64,000 nucleotides of DNA from Tranzscheliella williamsii (Eukaryota > Basidiomycota > Ustilaginomycetes > Ustilaginales > Ustilaginaceae), in assembly GCA_023212725.1 (NCBI GenBank), contig JALBYF010000001.1, forward strand, positions 248,001 through 312,000, in the 5' to 3' direction. The notes below the pieces were generated by a model. It saw only the letters and a list, made by a program, of their open reading frames with translations. It did no database searches and was not told where the DNA came from. A program made the translations under genes and the position numbers. Positions 1-11,100 of this stretch are shown here, piece by piece (the stretch's first letter is position 1; every line of letters begins with the position of its first letter).

Positions 1-943
1 GACGAGATGTGATAAGATGGCGATGGATCATCTGTGCATAGAAGGAAGAAAGCGTCGGCCTGCCCACAAGAGGCTTAAAGCTGGGCGCTAACACAAAGCA
101 GGCAACCAAGCCGCGGCTTACAATCACAATATTAGAATATGATAATCTACCGACCAGGCTTCCGAGTCTCTATTCGGATTGAATTACTACTAATTGGCGA
201 GCCGGGACGCAAGTTTAGCTGGCCAGAAAGCGCCGGTGCAGCCTTTTTGCGTGGGTGTTGCTGCGTGCCGCTTCAGCCGCGATGCAGGACCCTCGTCGAT
301 GTCCTTCTTTGCATGCACTTGCTCTACTTCATGCACGACAGACTCGGCGCAGCTACTCCGCAGACAACTCTCGGCCTAGCGCTCCAGCATGAACAGCGCA
401 GATTCCCGTCCAGGCGACAGCACAGTAATTAATAACTACCCCAATGCTATTCTGTAGCGTTGCGTTGATAGGTGGGTTAGCAGCTCACAGACAGTAGGCA
501 TGGGGAGAAAAGTCGAAAGGCGAGCACTACACCCATCCTACGCTGTGGTTGTAAATGTGAGTCACAGGAGATTGACGTCTGGGCAACTCACACCCGTTCC
601 CTATTATGCAACATGCCACTTGGAGGCGCATGTTCAGATGGCAAGAGCGCTCAGGCAGCGAAGGAATCTCTCCAAGCCATTGCATGCACCTAGTTCTACA
701 GAATACAGCCTCAGCAAACAGTATGGAAGAGTGAGATACAGTAATACGACAGACAAACAGGCTAGACAGAGTGAGTGGGATACATCAACAGTGGACTTGG
801 TAACGAGCTGTTCAGCGGCTGAAGTATGGAAAAGGAGTTGTGGTCTTGCACTGCTTTGCTTAGCTATTCGAGATACGATGCTGGATGGAGAAAGCCGCTA
901 GGAAGCACCAAAGTCGAGCGGAAAGTTGAAAGCAACTATCTTC
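1..943. other. 3' flank of the zinc-finger gene, no gene seen
   Basis: I see no convincing gene here. Open frames of about 100-130 codons exist on the plus strand, for example 500-901, but their translations are low-complexity and have no recognisable domain. The stretch lies downstream of the minus-strand zinc-finger gene, so part of it is probably its 3' UTR and terminator. Confidence 0.5.
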
Positions 944-3643
944 TCACACCCCTTCGGCTCGTTCTGCTGGGTTGAGGAGAGAGCCAAATCCGACTCGGAT
1001 GCTGCCTGTGGTGCTGGACATGGTTTGGCTTCGAGCTCTTGCGAAGTTCTCCAATGTGATAGTGGTGTCCAGCTCATCTTCACTTGTTCGTGCCGAGCGC
1101 GGTCCGTCGGATGTATTAGATAGCTGTTTTCTGTGCTGCAAATTCTTGCCTGATTCCTGAGTTCGTACGGACGATCTGCTGGCTGTTTCGGACAGTGCCT
1201 CTTCTGGCTCCAACTCATCTTCCTCCTCGCCGGACGATTCTGAAGGTCGTCGTTCGCGTATCTGTGTAAACTTTCGCGGCGAGTGTATGTTGTTGCTGTA
1301 TTGGTTAGCCAGGTCACGCTCGTGGTTTGTATAACCCGGCGGAGGCGGAACGTCTCGCCGCAATTCAGACCAGCTCTTCGAACTTCGCGACCCTGGTTCA
1401 TAGGCTGATCTCGAAAGAGGAGGATAGTCCTTCATCTGCATCTGCATTTGCAAATGACCATGACTTTGGCTATGTCCGTGACCTTGAGCATGTCCATGCC
1501 CTTGACCATGCCCATGAGTAGGTCCAGGAGGCGGACCATGTCCGTGCATCTGAGAGGCCGGGTACTGCGAGTGCCAGCCAGACGGCCCACCGCCAAAGGG
1601 GCTGTGCCTGGAGCCAGAGGAGGCAGCAGGTGGGGGGTGTGGCGCGCCTCCTCGGTTCCATGCCATTTCCTCGTCTCGTTGAGAGCCCGAACCGCCATGT
1701 GACTGGCTGTTCTCCATTTCAGCATGTTCCCCGCCAGGTGCGTGACATTTTTGGTGGCGACGCAAATTCGACTGGACGCTGAATGATCGCCCACATCCTG
1801 GTTCATTGCAGACAAAGGGCTTCTCACCAGTGTGCGAATGATGGTGGATCTTTAGGCTGGATGGCCGAGAGAATCGTTTGCCGCACCAAGCACATTCGTA
1901 CTTGGCTTGGCCCGAGGCGATCGTACCCGTGGTGCCGGCTGGACGACCTGGCGGGTGAGTCGATATGATGCCGTCAGGCACACTGGCCAGACCTTGTCCA
2001 CGCATCATCTGGGCTTGAAACGCGGACCGCTGAGCCTCGGCTGACTCTGACGACATTGGCCGTCGGGGAAAGACCCATCCCGCGCCTCCTGGCCGCGGTC
2101 CGTCATCGCCGGCTCCACGCCCGCGCCTGGGGTGGAAGGAGTCGAAAACGCCGCCAGGAGGCATACTGCGATCATGGGGAGGGCCAGCCGAGCCCGGCGG
2201 ATACATCCCACTTGGCGGTGCTGGAGGAAGACCAGGCTCGTAAGGATCTCTGCCTGACATGGAATGCGCTTTCGGACGATGCGATCGAACAATGTGGGGA
2301 CTTTCGTACAGTTCCATTGGAAGCGGCGCTCTCTCCTGCATGGAAAGACTATGCTTGTGCGAAAAGGCCCGGCCGCCGGGACCGTAAGCATCTTCGGGTC
2401 TCTGTTGACCCATGCGAAGCAGCTCTGATGCCGCCTCCAGCCTTTGCCGACGTGCTGGCTCCTCCGAATTCGGTAGAGGTGCAATGGGACGATCAACATT
2501 GGTGAGTGTCCTGGCACGCGGCCGTGTTCTCTCTGAGGGTAGATCGGCCGAGGTGCCCGGGGTACGGAGCGAGCGATGCCGCGAGAGGGTAGACATCGCT
2601 TGATCGAAAGATGGACGGGATGGGTCGCCTCCATCGTGCATCGCGTCCCTAAAGGGGGGCAAGAGAGGACCAGGACCGCGATCCCCGCCCATCATCTTGG
2701 GAGCCGTCTCGCTGGATTCTAGCGTGGAGGAGCGGCTGTGCCAACTGGTTCTTGGGCTGGTGCTGTCTGACTGATTGCTTGCAGCACCCCATCCTGTATG
2801 TGGCATACTTTCCTCCGAGGTTTGGGCCGACCGTGGATGGCCTGGCGGCATCATCGGGGCTGGGTCTGACGTTGTAGAAATGTGTGAAAAGAGGGTAGAT
2901 AATGACCCAGACGAGGATGAAGCAGGTCGATGGCCAGATCTTCTCTGTGGTACGGGAGACAGATCGTTCGTTCTGGAGGGTGGTGAAAAAATCAGGCCTT
3001 TCAGTGTCTGTGCTTGACGTGAACGCGAGTCTACTCGCCTGCGTCCTGGATCTTCGGAAGTGAATGAAAGGGAGGTGGACGTGTGGCGTGGCGGAGTACT
3101 CGGAACCATTGCAGTGCCACGGCTATACGAGCCAGGACCGGCGTTAGAGGAATGTCTGGTGCGAATCGGGCCTAGGGAAGAGCTAGAGGTGGGCATAGAA
3201 CTGGACTGAAAGCCAGGAAAGCTACCGCTGCCGCTACCACTGGTGGAGTGCCCGCGCAAACCACGCTCGTTGAGAGTAGAGAGGCCGGTCGAGGCGGACA
3301 CCGATGAATGAGACGCTGTTGGGGAGATTGACCTCAGCGTTGCCCGAGAAGTGTGACTGTCGTCCGAGGATGTATCGGTGCGCCGGACACTGGAGAGAGA
3401 TTCCTCTCTCTCAATGCCGAACAGATTCTTGATACTAGGTAGACTGGCCATTGAATCGCCGGCGGTCCGTCTTGTTTGCATCGGCTCGGCTTCGTCAACG
3501 TCCATGGCACGCCGATCGGGAGCCCCGCCGGCTTCTGATGTAATCTCTTTCAACGAGCGAGGGACGGAATCGCCTCGCTCGGGACCACTGCGCGCGCTAC
3601 CACCCGGGAAGGGTATCCCGGGCTGAGCGCCACTTGGCCCCAT
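944..3643 (-). CDS. C2H2 zinc-finger transcription regulator
   Basis: An 899-residue protein from an ATG at 3643, intron-free. Two adjacent classical C2H2 fingers sit at residues about 584-634: C-x2-C with an H-x4-H ending, a TGEKPF linker, then C-x4-C ending H-x4-H. This spacing is typical of sequence-specific DNA-binding proteins, so a nuclear regulator is inferred. Everything N-terminal of the fingers is Ser/Pro/Arg-rich and looks disordered. After the fingers comes a His/Gly repeat tract, then an acidic segment with an SSGEEEDELEPEEA stretch. Two-finger C2H2 proteins of this size include smut developmental regulators such as Biz1, but I cannot assign orthology. The target genes are unknown. 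A long pyrimidine-rich leader lies upstream. Confidence 0.85.
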   Translation of the reverse strand: MGPSGAQPGIPFPGGSARSGPERGDSVPRSLKEITSEAGGAPDRRAMDVDEAEPMQTRRTAGDSMASLPSIKNLFGIEREESLSSVRRTDTSSDDSHTSRATLRSISPTASHSSVSASTGLSTLNERGLRGHSTSGSGSGSFPGFQSSSMPTSSSSLGPIRTRHSSNAGPGSYSRGTAMVPSTPPRHTSTSLSFTSEDPGRRRVDSRSRQAQTLKGLIFSPPSRTNDLSPVPQRRSGHRPASSSSGSLSTLFSHISTTSDPAPMMPPGHPRSAQTSEESMPHTGWGAASNQSDSTSPRTSWHSRSSTLESSETAPKMMGGDRGPGPLLPPFRDAMHDGGDPSRPSFDQAMSTLSRHRSLRTPGTSADLPSERTRPRARTLTNVDRPIAPLPNSEEPARRQRLEAASELLRMGQQRPEDAYGPGGRAFSHKHSLSMQERAPLPMELYESPHIVRSHRPKAHSMSGRDPYEPGLPPAPPSGMYPPGSAGPPHDRSMPPGGVFDSFHPRRGRGAGDDGPRPGGAGWVFPRRPMSSESAEAQRSAFQAQMMRGQGLASVPDGIISTHPPGRPAGTTGTIASGQAKYECAWCGKRFSRPSSLKIHHHSHTGEKPFVCNEPGCGRSFSVQSNLRRHQKCHAPGGEHAEMENSQSHGGSGSQRDEEMAWNRGGAPHPPPAASSGSRHSPFGGGPSGWHSQYPASQMHGHGPPPGPTHGHGQGHGHAQGHGHSQSHGHLQMQMQMKDYPPLSRSAYEPGSRSSKSWSELRRDVPPPPGYTNHERDLANQYSNNIHSPRKFTQIRERRPSESSGEEEDELEPEEALSETASRSSVRTQESGKNLQHRKQLSNTSDGPRSARTSEDELDTTITLENFARARSQTMSSTTGSIRVGFGSLLNPAERAEGV
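1453..1555 (-). repeat. His-Gly coding repeat in the zinc-finger gene
   Basis: On the minus strand the codons for (H-G)n, H-G-Q-G-H-G-H-A-Q and similar units repeat imperfectly, giving a tract of alternating His and Gly/Gln/Ser downstream of the zinc fingers. On the plus strand it reads as CATG-rich near-repeats. It is part of the coding sequence and likely length-variable. A metal-binding role for His-rich tracts is possible but only inferred. Confidence 0.7.
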
Positions 3644-4830
3644 ATCTTGACACGTTGACAGAATGATGGTGAAAGAAGCGGCTATGAGGTATCAACAGAC
3701 CAAAGCAGACCTGCTCACTGCTTCCTCAAAAGAATCAGTGTGCGTCAATAATGCGGTGACGGCGAGGTGGTAGTCTTTGCTGCAACTGCTACCGTGTTGG
3801 GAGGGCCGTAGTGGAGGGGAGCTATGGTAGGAAAAGAACCGGCTGGACCTGGAGGCAATCACGAAAGTAGGGTTGGCTGCAGGAGCCCCACGAAAAGCGA
3901 GTCAAGATGGCGCCGGAGCCGTGTTCGATGAAATGAAGTCTGTGGTCCCTCCTGAAAATGCTGCTGCAGATCGAACGGGCGAGCTCAGCTCGGCTTGATC
4001 CCGCAGTCTACCAAAAGTTATACTCCGGCGGGCGCTGTAGAGACTGTTTTTCCGGTGAGGGATGGTTGACGCCAGGTGATTAGCCCCGCATCTGGCTATA
4101 CATTGGCCGGGAGGTGAGCAAAGCGAAAGTCAGCCGGGCCGTCGCAGGCGGTTATGACCGTATTTAGTGCTCCGAACACGTTGCAGGGGCGTGACCGCGG
4201 GTGGGAAGGGTCAAGGAGGAGAGGCAGGTGGATAACGTTGTTCAAGACCACAGTGCTGACAGAGTCCACGTTATGCTGACACGAAAAAAATGCTCGAGGC
4301 CGCGCGACACGACCAATTGGTGGATCACTGTAACAGTGTGGGAAAATGCAGGTCCGCAGTAGTAGCAGAAGGGATGTGACGAGGCTGTAACACGAAAGCA
4401 AAAGGTTCGGAGCTTGTATAGCAAAGCGAGGGCATGGAGAAGCTGGAGAGCGGCTTGGTTGACTGAAGCGTGGAAACAATGTGGGCGGATGGTTGTATGA
4501 AACGACTGCTGCGAGGATAACACGTGTCGTGTGGGGGGCTTATGAAGGTGGTGCGGGGACAACGAAGTGGCGATGCCAATGATGGGGGCTGATGGAGACG
4601 GATGTGGCGGCGGCGTCGACGATGGTGATGAGCGACGATGCTCAGTATGATTGGTGACAGCGAGGAGCATGCAAATAAGCAACCCAGCTCAACGGAATGC
4701 GTTGGCTGGCTATGGCAAGCCTGCAGCAAGCGGACCGACAAACAGCGGGACAGCGGCAGGGCAGGTCAACAGAGCAGCAGGTCAAAACGCAGGACGGCAG
4801 CTGATCTGCAGCAGCATACAGTAGCAGCCG
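3644..4830 (-). promoter_or_regulatory. leader and promoter region of the zinc-finger gene
   Basis: No gene is supported. Read on the minus strand, about 4250-4740 is strongly pyrimidine-rich (CCTCC, CATCC, CTTCTCC runs), a composition seen in fungal leaders and promoters. Long open frames here (4096-4479, 4242-4682, 4325-4741, minus) are Ser/Pro/His/Leu low-complexity readings of that bias. The length suggests a long 5' UTR or an extended promoter. Confidence 0.4.
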
Positions 4831-4908
4831 GACAGCCACAATACAGCAGCAGGATAGCCACACTACAGCAGCGGGATAGCCACAATACAACAGCAGGATA
4901 GCCAGCAG
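4831..4908. repeat. 22-nt minisatellite
   Basis: Three consecutive 22-nt units at 4831-4852, 4853-4874 and 4875-4896 follow the pattern GATAGCCACAATACAGCAGCAG with one to three changes each, followed by a partial fourth. Degenerate CAGCAG-rich copies continue on both sides (about 4760-4930). It lies in gene-poor DNA. The long minus-strand open frame across it (4642-5115) is a by-product of the repeat. Confidence 0.85.
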
Positions 4909-6909
4909 GACAAGCGACAATACAGCAGAACTGCGCAGTGAGGCGTGCATGCAACTTTTCAATTTGTGGAATGAGGGGAATGACCGCGTTGACTGGGCGA
5001 GCGAGCGAGACGCCCTGCCGTTGTAGCGTGGAATGGAAGTGACTGACCGAGCGAGCCAGGCTAACAGCTGCGCTGGATTTGGCCGACGCCAACCATCCGG
5101 CGGGCCTGGACTCACCCTTTACCTACTTCGTTTGCTGCCCGTTGACGCTCGACCGCGTGCATACAAGGACACCCATCCGTCAGATCGCAGTACGAGCGTA
5201 AGCTGTGCGTAGTAATCCGGTTGCATCGCACTTGCAGGTCAGACATAGCGGATGGGGCCGCGAACCAGGTGCGATCGCAGCTGAGCACATGTTGCATGAA
5301 TCCCGACGCTGAACGGATAGACGCGCGCAGATCCAAAAGCAATTCTAAGCTGTGCATAATTGTGATGATTGTGATTGTGATTATTATCAGTTGTGAGTGT
5401 GAGTATATGAATTGCAGGTTTGACGGACGTGCCGTGCCTCTGGCCGGGTTGGTGGCTTGTATGCGATTACGCTCAGGGTTTCACTGAACCCTGATAGGAT
5501 CATCCGGCCGCGACCCAGCTTGCGCTGGCTCAACAGCGATACATTCCTGTCACCGCAGTCACAAGTCAAAACCAGGCCCGCATTTCATTGCCCTGAACAG
5601 CTTCACCGTACTTGGACCACGCTTGCATATATTCATCTGTTCATGGAACCTCCTTCTAGGTGCAGCTAACCCGCCACCACGTCTTGTGGCAATCTTGTAC
5701 CGTCTACTTTGCGCGTGAAGCTGCAGAGCAGGCGATCGGTCCCGGATGGGCTGCCGACTTTCCATTCGTATAGCTTGGCACGTAACGATGTAAGCAAGCC
5801 GCGCGACAATATCTGGGGTGAGGCGTATGGCATGGAGGAAGCGAGAGCTGGAGCAAGGTGAGAGCAAGCACGGACCGCATGGATGACCGCGAGCTTACCA
5901 GCCAGGTCTCAGCTTGTTCTGCCTCAACGATGGCGAAGCCGAATCTGGCCAGTCGCGGTGAGATCCGACCGGCTCCTCCAGCTGCGCTGTGGTGCGGCTG
6001 TGCTGGTGACCGATTGGGCAGGCTGAGCGCTGGATCTGCGCAATGACGATCTTTAACCAGCTCTGCGACCGTAGCACTGTCACTTGCCGATCCATACGAT
6101 CCTTTCTGCACGTCCTGTCTCAGGCAGCGTCTACCGACACGCGCAGTGAAACGCGTGTTGAATCGCAGATACGGCGACCCCATAAGCGTAACTATTCGAA
6201 GCGACCATAAATGCAAAAGGCGATTGAACAGGTGACGATCCTAAGGCAGAGTAGGGTCTGCCCTCCGCGGTTCTGCACAACCCGTATTGTCTTCTGACGA
6301 ACCGCAGTCACCAGTGACAGCTGGATGGAATCGAATTCGACGGCTGACTACCGAAACAGTGAGACACGGCTCGCCATCCCACTTGCAGCTGTTTTCACGA
6401 GTGGAAGCGCAGCCTTTCATGTCACAGCGACGCCTGTCACACGCAATCGGATTGTGGTCGATCGAACGAGGCGGAGCGGACCTGGTCGCTGGATATGGAC
6501 AATCATGGCCCTCTCATAGATCTGATCTGGAGGGTCACCGCTTGCCGCGCCTGCCCCAACTGTAAACAGTAAACCTCATCGCTGGCATTGGACGCAAAGC
6601 AAGCGGCTGGATGGCGAACAGGTGGTGGTGGGCTTATTCCCAGCGCAGCAGAGCGCCGTCGCCCCTTTTATCCCACTTTTTGGCGCTTTTTTGCCCCACC
6701 ATACAACGCCCACAACAGAGGCTCATTAGGATGCAGCCCACCATCTTGCCCGCTTCATGGCACTTGGTAACCTGGCAAAGGTTTTCCTGCCCCAGCTTCA
6801 GAGTGCAAAATCTGCCATCGTGAGAGGTTAAAAGCCAGACGGGACGCAGGCCTTGCCTGTCGCTTTGTTCGACACCGAAAACGCTTTAACGATAGAGCAC
6901 TTATCGACC
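4909..6909. other. gene-poor stretch upstream of the secreted-protein gene
   Basis: No gene is supported. It contains a simple TGATTGTGATTGTGATTATTATC run at about 5362-5390 followed by GTGAGTGTGAG. Open frames such as 5704-6216 (minus) and 6287-6565 (plus, starting on TTG) lack domains and convincing starts. The last few hundred bases should hold the promoter of the secreted-protein gene at 6910. Confidence 0.4.
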
Positions 6910-7441
6910 ATGTTCTCGTTCAGGTCTGCCATTATCGCTGCCTTGCTGGTCGGTGGGGCCATCGCGAAAATCAGCGACGGCCCTCTTGATGGACACGCTC
7001 TTGCCCCTAGAGAAGACAAGGATCCAAAGACCCAGATCAGTGCCCAAAGATGGGCGGAGCTCTGTATCCCACAAAAGCCGGGCTACCTGTGCGCTGAGGC
7101 AGACCTCGATGTCGGCGAATATAGACTCCTGAGCGCGGGCGAGCTGGTGTGGGGCGAGGAGGCTAACGGTAAGATCGGACGCCGCCGTGCGCATCTCATC
7201 GCGTAGTACATTGACTGACCGTCTCCGTATGCTTTGGTCGCCACTATACGACGCAGCCTTGGCTGTGACGTGCAAGTCCGACGTGGTCCTCCAAATGGGC
7301 GACGATGAGCGTGGATTCTTCTATATTCAAAATTTCTCTCCGGGCTCACGCGGCTGCTGCACGTATGAAGTCAAGGCGGCCCTTGGAGACTTCCGCGAAA
7401 CACGCACTTCTTGTCCTACAGAGGGTTTGGCCAACTTGTAA
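6910..7441 (+). CDS. small secreted Cys-containing protein, effector candidate (one intron)
   Basis: Proposed exons are 6910-7168 and 7257-7441, giving 147 aa. The 88-nt intron starts GTAAGA, has a CTGAC branch-like motif at about 7213-7218 and ends GCAG. Splicing keeps frame, whereas unspliced reading stops at 7206. An upstream in-frame ATG at 6853 exists, but the ATG at 6910 opens directly into a signal peptide (MFSFRSAIIAALLVGGAIA), with predicted cleavage after residue 19. The mature part has six cysteines: two in exon 1 (ELC, YLC) and four in exon 2 (VTC, GCC, TSC). That would allow three disulphides. No known domain is recognised. A possible poly(A) signal AATAAA is at 7570. Small secreted Cys-bearing proteins of plant-associated fungi are often effectors, but this role is inferred only from size, signal peptide and cysteines. 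Confidence 0.7.
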
Positions 7442-8176
7442 GCCTGCCCGCACCGAAACCGTGCTCCCTTGCCGAGTTTGTCACCACACTATCGCTACCA
7501 GCCCCCGCCGCTCGCTAGCCCTCGTCGTGCATCGCAGTCCAATAACAAGCCTCTGCACGAATAAGAACGAATAAACAATAGGACTTGCTGCTCGGTGTGA
7601 TCGTCCAGACACCCGCGCTGTAGCCTCGGCAACAGCCACCGCGTCAATGGACCGTGCAACGGCCTCTACCTGCGCCAACCGATCGCGGATCTGGTTTGGT
7701 CGCCTCGCTAGATGTAAGGTATGGCGACTGTCAGCTGCGGCCTCGGCTGCGCTCTGACGTGGCGGGTCGCGGCGTTCAACGAGCTGTCTGCGGTTGATGA
7801 CGGGGGGGGGCTGGCGGAGGCGAGGTCGCCTGAAGCCTGGAATGCCGACATGGGTGCAGCGGGCTCGCTGCGTTCTGGCGCGCGCGCAGGCCGCCGTCAT
7901 TGCGGCGACCCGACGGCCGAGGCGAGTAGAGCAACTTCATCCACGGCCTTTCAAGCACCCGCACAAGCACGTCATGCGCCGCAGCCATGTGCTCGCTTGC
8001 TTGGAAGCCCCGACCGCGCGCCACGTGGCGCGTCTTGACGTCGACGCGTCGCTGTTTTCAAATCGGCCGCAGGGCAAGCACGTCTAACAGCGGCGCGGGG
8101 CCTGGGAGGCTAGAATACATGCGGCCACGCTTGCTCTCGCTGGGCAGGGTGGGCGGGGGGGCGGCGGGGAGGCGAG
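7442..8176. other. intergenic, GC-rich, possible small ORF not confirmed
   Basis: It holds the 3' UTR of the secreted-protein gene (AATAAA at 7570) and the 3' side of the NAD kinase gene. From about 7600 it becomes very GC-rich and is open in several frames. The plus frame ending at 8087 (from about 7794) encodes an Arg/His-rich sequence ending RPQGKHV that might be a terminal exon. A 10-G run at about 7802-7811 is notable. I recognise no product. Confidence 0.35.
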
Positions 8177-11100
8177 TCAGCTGGCGCCAGTGGTGGAGTC
8201 GGTGTCGCTGTCGTCCTCTCCGTAGACGACGAGGGCGGTGCCGCGGCTCGAGGTGCGGCGCGGGCGGGGCACTTCGATGCGGCCGCGCTCGGTGGTGGCC
8301 GACGGTTTGCGTCGGGGCGCGTCGGGCTGGGCGGCGCGCGGGGTGATGTCTCTGGCGAGGGCCGAGGAGGGTGTTGCGGGGGTGGTGCCGTCGGCGCGGC
8401 CGCGCGGCGCGGGCGGCGGGGCGCGCGCGCCGGGGACCTCGCCATCGTCGAGGCGGAAGTCGGCACTTAGCAGATGGCGCTCGCTGATCGCCTTGGGCGG
8501 CTGCGGCGGACCCTGCAGCCCGAAACGGTCCGGACTGTTGAGCAGCGAGCGTGCGCGCGACGACGAGAGCGGCACCCCCGCATGCCGACCCTCGCCCGCG
8601 TCCGGGAAGACGTTGGTGATCGACGTCAGTCGCGCAATCCCATTGCTCGCGCCCGCGCCTAGTCCCGTCGACCCCGAACGCCGGCTGCCCCCATTAACGT
8701 GCCGCGGCGTCGTTTGCCCCGACCGCCGCCGCACATGCCCCTCGTGCGCATTCGGACTGTTCGACCGCGTCACGGTCGTGCTAGTATCGTCAATGTCGAA
8801 CTTTTCGTTCTCCTCGTCCTCCGCATCCTTTTCGCCTGCTTGATCGACATCCTTGATATCGCTCTCGTCACTGCTGTCTTCGTCATCATCGTCGTCATCG
8901 TCCTCGTCGCCGTGGTGGCCGTGTTTGGCGAATGTCTGCGTGGTGCCCTGTTTGTTCCCACTTTTGCCCTTCTCGCTGGCGCTGCTGGCGGACTCGGCGC
9001 CCTCTTCGACAACGACGAACGACTTCTGACGCTGGCGCTCATTCCATTTAAGCGTGCGCGAGATGCTGGAGAACCAGTCGGTCGACTGATTCTCGGCGCA
9101 GACGGTAGGGAACGGGTAGCGGCTGGCGGTGACCTTGATGTGGTCGCCCTGCTTGAGCTCGACACGGCCGCGGCCGTCAAAGCTGGCCCAGGCGGTACTG
9201 CGCGAGTTGTAGGGCACGGCGATGCGAAGCTCCATGCTGTCCGGCAACAGCATCGGGCGGAAGGAAAGCGTGTGCGGGCAGATTGGGCTAATCAGGATTG
9301 CCGGGATTTCCGGATGGACGAGACTGCCGCCTGCAGATAGCGAGTAGGCGGTGGAGCCGGTCGGCGTCGAGATGCAAAGCCCATCCGCCTGGGCGGTCGT
9401 CATGTGGTGCTCATCGCCAAAGACCTCCAGCAGACTGACGTAGGGGCTCGGCCCGCGGTCGACCACCAAATCGTTTAGCACTTCAAACGTCTCGACTGGG
9501 CGCGTGCTAAAACACATGATCTCCTTGTCTCTGCGCTTCTTCTTACCCGTCTTGCGCTCCTTGCTCCGCTCCGTGTTTGACTCGAAGCGCGAGTCCTCCT
9601 GCAGCCGCAGAGGAGATCGAGAGCCCTGGCTGCCGTCCGGATTGGGCGACTCGATCGCATCCCATCCGCAATGCTTGATCGAATCGATCATGATTTCGCC
9701 CGTCTTTCCCAGCTTAACCGCCTTGCGCTTGTGACGCTCTGCCGAGCTCGTCGGCGGCAGCGTGGCGCGGTAGACCGTGGCGGTAAAGCGCATGCGTAGG
9801 TTGACGCGAATGCCGTCGTCCAGCGCCGACTTCATGACCTTTTCGTACGCCTTGAAGTCGAAATTGGTCAGGAAGCCGAGAGAGCCAAGCGCAAACGGCA
9901 GGACCGGGGGCACGATACGCTGGAAGAGCCAAGAACAGAAGAGGACGGTGCCATCACCGCCCAAGGTAACGACAAAGTCAAAGAGATGCGGTGAACGAGA
10001 ACACATGTCGGCGCTCCAGTAGCGCAACTGATGGCCACCTTCGCCTCTGCCAGCATGGATGGAGGAAGCTGAGGTAGCGCTTTCGTGGCCTGAGGTGGAG
10101 GAGAGGGAGGACGACATGCTTGGCGTGCGCTTGGGCGCCTTCGACTCGAAGAGCGCCGGATAGTCACGCCGGATGCCCTCGGCATCGAAGCGTTTTGATG
10201 TCTTCAGTTGCGAATCGACATAGACGATCAGGCCAGTGTCCTTGCCGTTACGAGGGGTGGTCATCAGCCAGATGGCAAGCTCGCGTGTCAGCTTAATTAG
10301 ATGATTGTCCCTCGCTTTGGTAATGATCATGACTGATTGAATGGTCGATTTGACACGCGCCCTGCCGAGCTGCTTGCTCATCTCGCGGACGCCGACAGCT
10401 GTCTCAGCGAGCTGACGGGTTAACGAGCGGACCTTGTCCGAGTCATCCTCATCCTCCGAGGAGTACATGTAGGAGGAGTTGTACGGAGAGCTCTGACCTG
10501 AGCGGGGGCGATCGTCAACATCTTTTCCGTCGTCTTCATCCTCCGAGCTGGTTTGTGTTGGGCGCCCACCACGCTGGTTGGCATCTCGCCTTGAATCGAT
10601 CGCAGTGGCGTCGGAGCCGTACAGTGTGTCGTCCTCCAGGATCGGTAAAGGCCTGGGCGCCGAATCTGCCGCAGCCGAAACAGCGGGAGTCGCATGAGGC
10701 ATCATCTCGACGTTGGAAGCCGATCCGGTGGCAGCACTGTACCGGTTTTGAGAGCGTGCCTCCTGATTGGCGGCGGACTCATCGTCAGCAGAAGCGGTAT
10801 CGCTCTGGGTGAGTTTATGAAGAGCCCTAGGACGACCGCCCTTGGCAGCTCTCCTCTCTTTACTCAGCTGTCGGCGCTGCTTTTTCAGAGTCTCGCCTAG
10901 GGCGACGCCTTTATCCAAGTAGGAGTGGACGAAACAGGGTGAGTTGAGGGCAGTGGGCATTGACGCAGAGGCTGAAGGTTGCGACGCATGGGATGCATGA
11001 GACATGCTTGTCATATCATGTACCTTGGCATGAGTGCCATTGTTCAGCTCTGGCTCGTAACTGGGATCCTGCGATGACTTGGACTGACACGGTGTGGTAT

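Noticed and set aside
500..901. 133-codon plus-strand frame near the left edge
   Set aside because: No domain, no signal peptide and no coding-like composition; it lies in the probable 3' flank of the zinc-finger gene.
4642..5115. 157-codon minus-strand frame with apparent TM segments
   Set aside because: The Leu/Cys/Val stretches are the translation of the 22-nt CAG-rich minisatellite and not a real membrane protein.
8699..9340. 213-codon plus-strand frame with hydrophobic run inside NAD kinase
   Set aside because: The Val/Ile/Leu run is only the antisense of the poly-Asp/Glu/Ser tract; the kinase frame is clearly real.
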